In this document: piece after piece, positions 23,931-34,118 of the stretch
Position numbering within the stretch: the stretch's first letter is position 1
Layout of the letters: each line of letters starts with the position of its first letter
Assembly: GCA_030248195.1 (NCBI GenBank)
Contig: JASAND010000804.1
Span: 1 to 64,000, forward strand
Direction of reading: 5' to 3'
DNA length: 64,000 bases
DNA from: Trissonchulus latispiculum
Taxonomy: Eukaryota; Nematoda; Enoplea; Enoplida; Ironidae
Notes under the pieces: model-generated
Told to the model about the DNA's origin: nothing
Databases searched by the model: none
Seen by the model: only the letters and a program-made list of their open reading frames with translations
Made by a program: the position numbers and the translations under genes

Positions 23931-24710
23931 TCATCGTGTTCAGCGACCCCGATTTACTATATAAGGGCAAGCTTTCAGGCAGTTTCAACTTGTCTATTTC
24001 AAGTTACAGAGCGTGCTGCATGGTGCTGCACCTGCAGCGCCGCAGCGCAGCACGATAGCAGCACCGCACAACGACGAGGATATTCTAATCGTGTTCAGCG
24101 ACCCCGATTTACTATATAAGGGCAAGCCTTCAGGCAGTTTCAACTTGTCCATTTCAAGTTACAGGGCGTGCTGTGCGGTGCTGCACCTGCAGCACCGCAC
24201 GCAGCCCGATCACAGCGACGAGGATACTCTCATCGTGTTTAGCGACCCCGATTTACTATGTAAGGGCAAGCTTTCAGGCAGTTTCAACTTGTCTATTTCA
24301 AGTTACAGAGTGTGCTGCAACTGCAGCGCCGCAGCGCAGCACGATAGCAGCACCGCACAGCGACGAGGATACTCTCATCGTGTTTAGCGACCCCGATTTA
24401 CTATGTAAGGGCAAGCTTTCAGGCAGTTTCAACTTGTCTATTTCAAGTTACAGAGCGTGCTGCGACTGCAGCGCCACAGCGCAGCACGATAGCAGCATCG
24501 CATAGCGACGAGGATACTCTCATTGTGTTCAGCGACCCCGATTTACTATATAAGGGCAAGCTTTCAGGCAGTCTCAAATTGTCTATTTCAAGTTACAGAG
24601 CGTGCTGCGGCTCTCTCATCGTGTTCAGCGACCCCGATTTACTATATAAGGGCAAGCTTTCAGGCAGTTTCAACTTATCTATTTCAAGTTACAGAGCGTG
24701 CCAGTACCAG
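23931..24710. repeat. Tandem array, ~145-bp unit
   Basis: The phrase GTGTTCAGCGACCCCGATTT starts at 23936, 24091, 24236, 24380, 24526 and 24621, with a stray copy at 25056. Spacings are 155, 145, 144, 146 and 95. Each unit contains ACTATATAAGGGCAAGC or a one-base variant, then CTTTCAGGCAGT, TTTCAAGTTACAGAG and a GCAGCGCCGCAGCGCAGCAC-type block. Short overlapping ORFs follow the repeat period and do not resemble known proteins. Confidence 0.92.
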
Positions 24711-25080
24711 TTGAACCAGATCTGGCCCGCCATGGGTCGGATCACCAAAGTAACACCACCAGTGAACTCCCCATGCCCAATAACCTTTGTATGCAAAATT
24801 TCAGCCTTCCAACTATCTCCAGTAGCTGGAACCAGGAACTGGTTCAATTTTGAACCAGTTGAACCAGATCTGGCCAGCCATGGGTCGGATCACCAAAGTA
24901 ACACCACCAGTGAATTCCCCATGCCCAATAACTTTTGTATGCAAAATTTCAGCCTTCTAGCTATCTCCAGTAGCTTGAACCAGGAACTGGTTCAACTTTG
25001 AACCAGTTGAACCAGATGAACCAGGCGAGATACGGTGTCGGCACTATGCTCATCGTGTTCAGCGACCCCGATTTACTATA
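24711..25080. repeat. Second tandem repeat, ~150-bp unit, two copies
   Basis: CACCAAAGTAACACCACCAG, CCCATGCCCAATAAC and AACTGGTTC blocks occur twice about 150 bp apart (near 24743 and 24891), followed by one more CGACCCCGATTTACTATAT fragment at 25063. Confidence 0.8.
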
Positions 25081-25629
25081 TGTGGGTACCACCCCGAGGC
25101 CGAAAAACGCTGTTTTTGCCCGTTTTTAGACTATTTTCAAATTTTCGGACTTATTTTTTCCATTTTTGACCATCTATAAAAATCGAACCAGATCGAAATT
25201 CGGAAAAAAACATAAACCTGCTAAGTACCATTGCCTAGATATTCAAAAAATAGTATAGAAAAATTTTTCCTATGGGCCGTTGGAAAAATCGAGTTAACAG
25301 AAAATTGGAAAAAATCATGCTGAATACAGGGGAAAAAACCCCACTTTCAAACCCGTAAGAGAAAGTAGATTTTTTCAAAGTTCATTTTTTCCGGGCAAGT
25401 TTGGTATCATTCGAAAGCTCTTGGTCTGGAGAGTAAATATTAGCTCTTAATTCCTTCCCGTTAATTAGTTATGCCTAATTAGCACTTTTCAAAATCCGCA
25501 AAGTGCCTTTATAGCTCATATTATGGGGGGGCTCTCCGAGCTCCCCCATGATATATTATATTTAGTTTTTCTGTGCTGAACATATTCCGTTGAGCTGCGG
25601 ATTGCACTTTTGGCTAACTGTTACACTTA
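25081..25629. other. Unassigned stretch with a GC hairpin
   Basis: No gene recognised. A hairpin at 25520-25555 (ATTATGGGGGGGCTC paired with GAGCTCCCCCATGAT) belongs to a small family also seen at 51402 and 54902. Confidence 0.4.
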
Positions 25630-26240
25630 AAAATTATTGGATCTTTAGCGCTTTCCCCCCCCCCAGCCCTAACTTTTGATTTTTTTGACCAACAACTTTG
25701 AAATTTGGTGTGGGTGTATACTGGAGGCTGGTGAATTCAAAAATTTAAAAATTTTAAAAATTTTTAAAAAATTTTAAATTTTTGTTTGGTAAGGGGGACC
25801 AAAAAATTTTTTGAAAAAAATTTTGCTGAAAACTTCCATACAGGGGTTTTCTGGGGCGCTGAGCACGAATCTTAAACCCGTTTTTCGATTCAGCTTTTCG
25901 TTGGCTCAGTATAAGCTTGCATGTTAAGCTTACAACTTTTAGCTTATACTGAGCTAACGGAAAGCTCAATCGAAAAACGGATTTCAGATTCGTGCTCAGC
26001 CCCCCAAAAAAACCCTGTATGCATGTTTTCAGCAAAATTTTTTCAAAAAATGGTTTGGTTCCCCTTGGTCCCCCCTTACCAAACAAAAATTTAAAATATT
26101 TTAAAATTTTTTAAAGTTTTAAAATTTTTGAATTTTTGAATTCACCAGCGTCCAGTATGCACCCACACCAAATTTCAAAGTTATTGGTCAAAAAATCAAA
26201 AGTTAGGGCTGGGGGGGGGAAAGCGCAAAAGATCCAAATT
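25630..26240. mobile_element. Foldback element of ~600 bp
   Basis: A nearly full-length palindrome centred near 25930. The outer arms read TTGGATCTTTAGCGCTTTCC against GGAAAGCGCAAAAGATCCAA, and the pairing continues inward through TTGTTTGGTAAGG and GCTTATACTGAGC. No ORF of interest. Target duplication not resolved. Confidence 0.85.
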
Positions 26241-26410
26241 ATTAGCGTTTAGCTTTAAAATCAAATTAAAATCAATTGTTTTTGGTATACCGAAAAACAG
26301 GAGCTGGTTTCTAAAGTAGTAGCTAAATAAACGGAAAAGGTTTGTACAATTTTGCAAAAAAGTCAGATCAAAATTCATGCAAGCGAAGAGCACCTATCAG
26401 GGACTACTAT

Positions 26411-27732
26411 CAGCGATGGAACCGGGTCACCGGGTCAAGATCTTCGACCCGGTTTTCTGAATTTACCTCAAATTTTAGAAATTTTTGGGTTACCAAACTA
26501 AAATTTTAGGTTAAATTTTTGTTCGATGTGCAATATTAATTTGCTTTTTTCTACATTTTAGCAAGAGTGCATAATTGCACTATATATAAGAAGAAGAGTA
26601 AGCCACTAGAGGGCTCCTCTTCTTGGCATTGCGTAACGGTGCTCCGACCACAATACGCGAATGTTCCCCCGTTTGGTGGGGGGGGGCAGCTCTCTTCGAC
26701 AAAGCATACCCCCCTTCCGTTTCTTTGGGGGGGGGGCAGAAAAGAGGTCCCCGTTTGGTGGGGGGAGGGGGGGGGGTAGCCAACAGCCAATCAAATTGCA
26801 GAGACCCCCGCCCCGTTTGGTGGGGGGGGGGGTAGAGCAGAGGATTACCGTAGTTTTTGTTCTATTTGAAAATGGTCCCCGTTTGGTGGGGGGAATGCAA
26901 AAAGGGTCCCCGTTTGGTGGGGGGGGGGTAGGACAAAGAGGTCCCCGTTTGGGGGGAGGGGGTCGCCAACAGCCAATCAGATTCAGACAATTTCAGCCTG
27001 ACTTGGCGACACCCCCCCCCCCCACCAAACGGGGAGGGGGTATGCTTCTCGACCCCCCCACCAATCGGGGGAACATTCGCGTATTGTGGTCGGAGCACCG
27101 TTACGCAATGCCAAGAAGAGGAGCCCTCTAGTGGCTTACTCTTCTTCTAATATATAGTGCAAGTATGCACTCTTGATTTTAGTCTTGAGTACTTTCGCAG
27201 CATGAGGTTATTTGAATCTGTCAGTCTCTGGCGAACCATTGTTTAGCTTTATAAGTTCCATGATTATTGCATAACTCTATTTAGTACAATATGGTTTGCA
27301 GTTTATTTTCGCAACCAGGGTAAACGTTGAAGGTAAATGAACAATTTAATTTAGTTTAACTCACTACGTAATGAAAACCAATTTTTTAAAGTACGCACTC
27401 CGTGGTTTTAGACAAGTACTCATGTTAGACCCTGCAAAATTTCGCAGATGGATAAATTTTGGTTTTGCAACTAATTTCTGCATAAATTTAGAAAATGCTA
27501 CAGCTATACTAGCAAACGCATTTCTAGAAAACCTAGACCAAACGTATGTATGTCATAGTTATTCTTTTCAAAGTGGTTATGGAACATGGACGCCAAACAT
27601 TTAGCGTTCTTAGGCAAAATCGAAATTTTTTTACAGCTTTTGAAATTTTCTGGAAAACCGGGTAACCGGATCACCGGGTCAGGGCTCAATCGGGTCACCG
27701 GGTCAAGCTTAAGTGACCCGGTTCCACCACTG
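26411..27732. mobile_element. hAT-like element with CCGGGTCA arrays
   Basis: Ends are CAGCGATGGAACCGGGTCA and inverted CAGTGGTGGAACCGGGTCA, related to the 21213-22359 family. Flanks match at only 5 of 8 bases, so a duplication is not proven. It contains a complete CAGAG-type element (26562-27175). Confidence 0.75.
26562..27175. mobile_element. CAAGAG-ended MITE, 7-bp duplication ATTTTAG
   Basis: Arms of more than 110 bp begin CAAGAGTGCATAATTGCAC and its inverted match. ATTTTAG flanks both ends exactly (26555-26561, 27176-27182). The interior holds repeated CCCCGTTTGGTGGGGG blocks that generate Pro/Gly-rich artefact ORFs on both strands. This is the full-length reference for the partial copy at 1-84. 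Confidence 0.94.
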
Positions 27733-27743
27733 GCACCTATAAC

Positions 27744-28555
27744 TAGTGTTGTCATCCGGGCCTGTTTCGGGCTCGGGCCCCGAGCCGGGCCTGGCCCGAG
27801 CCCGGCCCGGATCAAGATTCGATCGGACTGGCCCGGCCCGAAACAGGCCCGGATTTTTTCCCGGGCCGTTTCCGGGCCAAAGGTAAAATTGATATAAATG
27901 TATAGAAAAACACCGAAATTTTACTGCGTATCCTTGAAACTAGAAGCTTACAGTTATTTCCTATCATCAAGAGTATATAATAACTAAGAGTGTGACAAGC
28001 GTCACGCTCTTAGTTATCAAGTAAAAAGCATCATCTGCACAATAACGGCTGACCCCCCCACAACTGAGTATGTGCACTTCAAATATTTTTGCCCGCTATG
28101 CCTACGTTCTAAAGCTCGCTACAGACACACATTGAACCAACTGACTAGTTGTGTTTTTGAGCTTTAGAACATAGGCATAGCGGGCAAAATATTCGAAGTG
28201 CACATACTCAGTTGTGGGGGGGGGTCAGCCGTTATTGTGCAGATGATGTTTTTCGCTTGATAACTAAGAACGTGACGCTTGTCACACTCTTAGTTATTAT
28301 GTACTCTTGTTATCATTTATATAACTAACATTTATATATCTGCTAAAAACTACATCAAAAATCGTTTTTTTACTAATTTTGACCATTCGGGCCGGTTTCG
28401 GGCCCGACATCCGGGCCGGCCTCGGGCCTGTTTCGTGCCCGAAATCCGGACCGGGCCTCGGGCCTGTTTCGGGCTCGGGCTTCGGGCCGGGCCTGGCCCG
28501 GTCCAGATGACTAGGAACGGCCCGGCCCGGATTTTTCGCTAACGTGACAACACTA
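27744..28555. mobile_element. hAT-like MITE with CCGGGCC arrays, duplication CCTATAAC
   Basis: Ends are TAGTGTTGTCATCCGGGCC and inverted TAGTGTTGTCACG. CCTATAAC occurs at 27736-27743 and 28556-28563. It is interrupted by a CAAGAG foldback (27968-28309). Confidence 0.95.
27968..28309. mobile_element. CAAGAG-type foldback MITE with hairpin ends
   Basis: Starts CAAGAGTATATAATAAC and ends TTATTATGTACTCTTG. Flanks are CTATCAT and TTATCAT (6 of 7 identical). Terminal hairpins use TAACTAAGAGTGTGAC. The subterminal phrase CATCTGCACAATAACGGC is shared with 12221-12616. It is nested in 27744-28555. Confidence 0.9.
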
Positions 28556-28771
28556 CCTATAACTGCTTGACGGAATCAGAACCAAAGTCCGGTGCAGCTG
28601 TGTCTGAATCGTTGATATTTGCTTTCAATAAAGTATTGAACTTTAATTCTCGGCTGCAGAACTACACCCTTTTAGGGGTCTGCTTGTTTGTTTTTCACTG
28701 TAAAGTTATGAAGCTGGGTTTTTACAGTAAGTTTATCATCATACCCGATGTATTCATTTCTGGAAGTTTAC
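28556..28771. other. Unassigned stretch upstream of a possible exon
   Basis: No clear coding signal. An AAGTTTTTACAG-like run near 28720 could act as an acceptor. Confidence 0.3.
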
Positions 28772-28917
28772 ATGAAATTGGAGAACAATTGCACTTTCTG
28801 CAACGATATATGCTCGCAAGAGGAGCACGACCCTAAGAGCCTAAAATACAACAACAAAACGGAATTTAATAACATCAAAAATTGTACATTGTGCATTAAA
28901 TCTACAGGTAATACGAT
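28772..28917 (+). CDS. Possible exon with two CxxC pairs, unknown protein
   Basis: From an ATG at 28772 the frame reads MKLENNCTFCNDICS, then a His-containing segment and NCTLCIKSTG. This gives two CxxC pairs about 30 residues apart, compatible with a small zinc-binding fold. A consensus-like donor (CTACAG followed by GTAATA) ends it at 28917. I do not recognise the family. It could be a first exon of a host gene, a transposase N-terminal finger, or chance. The next exon was not found. Confidence 0.3.
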
Positions 28918-29626
28918 CAGTGTTTTTTGCTGGGACACTTTTGCGCTGTTCTGCGAACTGCTCCAAGGTTTTAAATTTTTTGCGCAATTTGCTAAAAAAC
29001 GTGCGCATAGCGGAAAATGCTACAATTTTGAATTTAACTACTGATTTTTGGATCTATAGGACATAGGTAACTGTGTGACCTTTCTAGCACTTTCAGGCTA
29101 TGTCTACACATGAGAAGATGAAACTTAATCGTAGAAAGGGTGTGTAAGCTAGCGTAACTCTGTAGCGGGGGTCTGGGGGGACCTGCCCCCCCAGAAGCTG
29201 AAGAGTTTTAAAAGCAGCAAAAATTACACTATGGCAACCTTTAGTTTCATTTATATTGAAACTAATCTGCATTCTTTGAATTTATGGAAACGGGACCTTT
29301 TTTGGAATTTTCTATTTGCAAGCCAAGAATATGGACGGTATATATATAAATTTTCTCACCTCACTGCTGTTTACAAAAACAAACAAGTAGGTAAACATTA
29401 GTCTGGAATTTCTTTTCATTGAATAAGATTTTAGAAAAATGTTCTCATTTTGTACTAGCATACTAATTTTCAGTGCTCAGACCAGAACATCTCTATTTAG
29501 ACGCTTTTCTAACCGTAAGCGGGCTGTGACAACATGGCTAAAACACTAAGCTAACTGCCATAAAACCTCCTGTTGAAGTTTATGTTAACGGACGAATATT
29601 TATTCATAAATTGCCAAACGAACATT
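28918..29626. other. Unassigned stretch with one GC hairpin module
   Basis: Contains a degenerate copy of the GGGGTCTGGGGGG...CCCCCCCAGAAG module at 29167-29200. Otherwise no gene or element boundary recognised. Confidence 0.4.
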
Positions 29627-29985
29627 TAGGGATGTACCGTACCGGGGTCTGGCCCTGGCCCTGGCCCCGGTCCCGACGGGGTCAAAAATTAGCAAAATTT
29701 TGTTACTTTTTGACATTTTTTGACATAAAAAAATTTGGAAATTCGAAAGTCTAAAAGTGCTAAAAATCGTTTGTTTCCCCACCGATTTGAATGAACACAA
29801 CTATAGTAACATTTGTATATAAGAAAATATTGCAAAATTTTAATTTTCAAGAATATTTTTGAAAATCTTCGATTTGGACCCCCCATTTCCAGGCCCAGGT
29901 CCCGGCCCCGGTACCGAGGACAACGTGGCCCCGGCCGGGGCCACGATGAGGTCCCGGCCCTGCCCCGGTAGTGGCGGCTTAAATG
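29627..29985. mobile_element. hAT-like element with GGCCCCGG arrays, right end unclear
   Basis: TAGGGATGTACCGTACCGGG matches the hAT TIR style closely. Dense CCCCGGCC/GGCCCTGG words follow, then AT-rich core and a second array up to about 29985. No matching right TIR or target duplication was found. Confidence 0.55.
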
Positions 29986-31059
29986 TTAGGTTCCAACCCA
30001 AAGATAAAACAGTAGGTATATAATATATACCGAAGCAAGTACGGCGGTCTGGGGGCGGAGCCCCCAGAAAAATAGAGATTTTTGTGAAATCGAGAGCCAG
30101 CAGAAATTTTACTGAGCATTTTGAGCGTTTAATTTTCAGTAACTTTTCTTTTTGTCGCTCGCAATAAGTGAACACGCGTGAGCACAAGCCCAAAATTTTT
30201 TGCTCATTTACAGAAAAGTGTCATTGCGCACTTTTTTTGAGCAAAAAACACAGACTATGATTCCAACACAACGCAATCAAAACATTTTTAGAAATTGCAT
30301 TTAAACCGACAAAATATCTTACATCAAAGTTATGAATGCACAACTTGAGAGAACACATTCACCTCACGGGACAATTACACTTGAAAGGGGCACGGTGTCG
30401 TACTCTTCTTGTTCTTACCACTTACTCGTACATACTTACTTGTTTAAATTATATACGCAGCTCATCAGCAACATTCCAAATGCATGAAATTGTAACAGAA
30501 ACTGGGAATAAGCACACTCTTAGAAATGCTCCAGTAGAAACTACAGGAATAGTTTTTGTAGAAAATAGTTTTGTAACATGTACAGAACATCGTTGGTAGT
30601 TTTCACCGGATATGCCCCTGCCGAAAAATTTTGGGAGCGCCCCCCAGCACCTGCCTCCCCCTTTTCCATTAACAGGTATATAGCTCCAGGGAAAATGCAG
30701 GTTTTGTCCTGTAAAAACTACAGTTTTGTTATCTGATTTAGGATTGCTGAATTGTTGAAAAAGCCGAACAAAGCTACAGGCTTTATTAGTCTTTACCACA
30801 GGCAATTTTTGTAATTTTGACTATTCGAGAGACCGGTAAAATACATAAAAGCTACTTTTGTGGAAAACACAGAAAGCTCCGCCAGTGACTGGCCGCACAG
30901 GAGAACTTTTGTAGAAAACTACAAGAATTCCTGTAATTTCTACTGGAGTATTTTTAAGAACGATAGGTCTATCTCCCGGGGGGAAGATTTGCACCGTGAC
31001 AACGACAAACAAATCATACTTGCTTGCAACCTATGGTTTCTATGACACTATGTATATAC
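29986..31059. repeat. Old interspersed repeat and a GC hairpin module
   Basis: A GGTCTGGGGGCGGAGCCCCC module lies at 30043-30068. From about 30500 to 30960 the sequence shares CAGGAATAGTTTTTGTAG and TTTGTAGAAAACTAC phrases with 7185-7560 and 35580-35900. No gene recognised. Confidence 0.5.
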
Positions 31060-31166
31060 GTCTCAGTCACCCTCAGTAAGTAGGATGTAATTATAGCAAA
31101 TTTGAATAAATTTCAACGACAATTGCGCTTTTAAAGCTCAAAATACACGAACCCGAACCAGCACCT

Positions 31167-31610
31167 TAAGGCAAAACGCCAACGCGGTAAACAAAACTGT
31201 GAACTCCTCACAACAAGCAGCAGCATGGATTGTGTGTAAGCAAATAGATCCTACTTGTGTACTGTGTTAATATCTATCTGAGCAGTGAATGGTTAGTTTA
31301 GCCTATGAAAAACATTTCTTTGGTGACATATTTGTAAGTCAGAATTATGCAAAAACCTACTTCATCCAACTTTGAAAATTTCTAGAAAATCGCTGAGCTA
31401 ACGCTAAAACACCTCATATAGATAATAACACGCTGCCTAGTTCAGATTAACATTTTACCAAGTTATATATACTCTGCCAAGAAAGAAAAGAATATCGCTG
31501 AGCTAACGCTAAAACACCTCATATAGATATTAACACGCTGCCTAGTTCAGATTAACATTTTACCAAGTTATAGCTCATTTGCTCTTGCACAACGCTCAAA
31601 CTTTTGGTTA
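31167..31610. repeat. Direct repeat, copy 1, with internal 105-bp-spaced duplication
   Basis: Begins GGCAAAACGCCAACGCGGTA, as does copy 2. Within it, about 78 bp from TCGCTGAGCTAACGC to CCAAGTTATA occurs twice (about 31390 and 31495), nearly identical and about 105 bp apart. Confidence 0.8.
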
Positions 31611-32023
31611 CTAAAGTAAATAAATAAAGTAGATCAAATAGTAGCTCAAATAGATACCACCGATGTTAATTTTAGCCAAATTTGAAAACTTGTATTTTCC
31701 CGACTTTCCGGGGTCGTTATGGGGTTCAAAAATTGAAAAATTAAATTCCTCAGATTTGGCTGAAAGTAATACAAAACAATGTCTACGGTGCCTACCTACT
31801 TTATATATGTGTGGAAAAGATTAGGCTTTCATATTATCGGCTATAGTGGTCCGAAATTGACTTAAGGGGGGGGGTCGCCGGGTACCAAATTTTATAGTCA
31901 CCGATTTCGCTCATTTTTGGGTGTAATATACCCATATGTGTTCAAAAACAAGACAAGTTTTCAGAGTCCAGGGTCAATCCTGTTAAGATATTGCAGTTTA
32001 AATACCTACAATTTAGTATTTAC

Positions 32024-32712
32024 CAGGGTTTTTTCAAAATTTTACCTGTGCTTTTTAGTGTTTTTTAAGAAAATGTGTGTTTTTTAAAATCTGTGTTTTT
32101 CCTGAAATTCACTTTTCGCAGTATTAACACGTTTTTAACGGTTTTTACAGCATTTTAAACTATATTTAGCAGTTTTCGCGTGTTACAGAAGAAGTACAAA
32201 GCATACATTGCATGTTCAGTCTTCATAAACGATATTTCAATGTTCTGAACGTTAAATATTTGCATTGATGACGTCTTTTTTTGCACTACAATGGGGGGTC
32301 TGGGAGGCGGAGCCCCCCATACGTTGAGAATTTTTTGAAAATTGTGAAAATTTTGGTCTGAAATCCTTCAAACCTTTTACTTATCGACAGTTTATTTTAT
32401 TCCAGTCATTTCCAGAAATTGGAAACGTAATTTCACAGAATAATTTGCCTATACAGTCCCTAATGACACCGTTGGTTAGAAAAATGAAGGCCACACGAAA
32501 ACAAACAGAAGTAAAAACATAGATATACGTATAGCGGATACTTGCGCCGAAGGCGAAAAATTTTTTGGAAAACTTAAAAATTAGGCTTAAAATTAATAAA
32601 AAATTTGCTCCTTCAGGTGAAAATGTGAGTGTGCTTTTTAGTGTGTTTTTTAAAATTATGTGTTTGTTTAAAAAAGTGTGCGAAAACACAATAAAAAACA
32701 CAAAAAACAGTG
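32024..32712. mobile_element. hAT-like MITE with GTGTTTTTTA words, duplication GTATTTAC
   Basis: Ends are CAGGGTTTTTTC and inverted CACTGTTTTTTG. GTATTTAC flanks at 32016-32023 and 32713-32720. Subterminal repeats are GTGTTTTT. It carries a GGCGGAGCCCCCC hairpin module at 32293-32319 and a GCGCCGAAGGCG hairpin near 32545. Confidence 0.92.
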
Positions 32713-33246
32713 GTATTTACGCCACTATGCCTCGCTAAGGGCTTCGAAGACGTGTACACATAGGATGACAAAAGACTACGGTATGGCCAATACATCAAAT
32801 TGAAGCCTCTATCTTGGGCTATTTATTGCTGTACACATGACAATGACAGGCCAAGCAACGAGCGAGAAACGACGTTTGGACGATCTGATCAAGCTCCTTC
32901 CAACTGTTAGGTATTTACTTCAAACTTTAATGCGCTTTAACTTTCTCATACTGCTTTGTAGAAACTTGGTGCAAGAAGATAAAATGTTCAGGACATCGAG
33001 AGCTTCAATTTGATATAAAATTTGGCTATATTTGAAAAATTTGAAAATTTGCTATTTTTTGACTATAGACCTCCGTCATCGCACTGAGGCATGCGTCCAC
33101 AGTTAAACATCAGCAATTGCAGTGAAATTTAGCACACAACTTCCTTTCATATGTGCAAACTGACACACCGAATTTGGTTGGAATAGCTCGTCTTTCACCC
33201 GACTTATGGACCATTATACCAAAAAAATTGAGAAAATGACGTGTTT

Positions 33247-33595
33247 TGAGGCAAAACGCCAACGCGGTAACCAAAAGTATGAACTACCCACAAGTAGCAG
33301 CACGGATTTTGCGTATGCAAATTGAACCTCTATTTGTGTACTGTGTTAATATCTATATGCGAAATCTGTGCAGTAAACGGTTAGTTCAGGCCACGACGAA
33401 ACATTTCTTTGGTGACGTTTTTGTAAGTCAAATTTGTGCAAAAACCGGCTTCACCCAACTTTTAAAATTTCTAGAAATTCACTGAGCTAACGCGAAAACT
33501 CCTCATATCGATATTAACACGCTACCTAGTCCAGATTAACATTTTGCCAAGTTATAGCTCATTTGCTCTTACACAACGCTCAAACTTTTGGCTAC
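33247..33595. repeat. Direct repeat, copy 2
   Basis: Copy of 31167-31610 in the same orientation, about four-fifths identical by eye, lacking the internal duplication. Confidence 0.8.
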
Positions 33596-33997
33596 CGCGA
33601 AATTTTCCTAACTTTTTCGTTTTCCTATGTTTAACACATGTCGAGGTCACCTTTGAAGGACTATAGTGAATGATAGGGAAAGTCTTGCAACAAACGCAAC
33701 TGTCTTGTTTTGCGGACCCATGGGGAGTACAAAATATGAGAAAATGAGAAAAATCGGAGATGGTCAAAAATTGGCGAGCCCACCTTAATCGCTCTTTTGG
33801 CTCAAAATTGACGATTTTGTAACTCTGAAGGGCCAATTGAACTACTTCCCCCCGGATTCAGATGCTTTTTTAGCATTATTATAGGATCTGTAAGTCCTCA
33901 ATAACTATGCAATCAAATTTGGACCTTAGTCTTTTGTGTAGGAGTTTAGGGCTAAAAACCACAAATTTCACTCCTAGGCACTGAGGGTGACTGAGAC

Positions 33998-34118
33998 ATT
34001 AGAGATTTTACTGAGATTTAGACCTAAAAATTCCGGCGAAGCCGGAACATTTTTGAAAATTTTGACCAAAAATCCTCAAAATTTGGCATTTTCTGACCAT
34101 TTCATAGTGAGTGGTGGG
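33998..34118. mobile_element. Part of a G-rich element interrupted by 34119-36721
   Basis: AATTCCGGCGAAGCCGGAA, TGACCAAAAATCC and TTTGGCATTTTCTGACC match the core of the complete G-rich elements at 36753-37117 and 50835-51187. The sequence resumes at 36722. Confidence 0.7.

Larger units (their letters stand above)
31060..33997. mobile_element. Putative DNA element with 18-bp perfect inverted ends
   Basis: GTCTCAGTCACCCTCAGT (31060-31077) recurs exactly inverted at 33980-33997. Inside are two direct repeats of about 350-440 bp (31167-31610 and 33247-33595), a short local duplication, and a nested hAT-like element (32024-32712). No target duplication or transposase was found, so superfamily is open. 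Confidence 0.6.

Noticed and set aside
23931..24710. CRISPR-like array
   Set aside because: Units of about 145 bp without short repeats and unique spacers, in a eukaryotic context.
26551..27131. Pro- and Gly-rich ORFs on both strands
   Set aside because: Produced by CCCCGTTTGGTGGGG blocks of a MITE.
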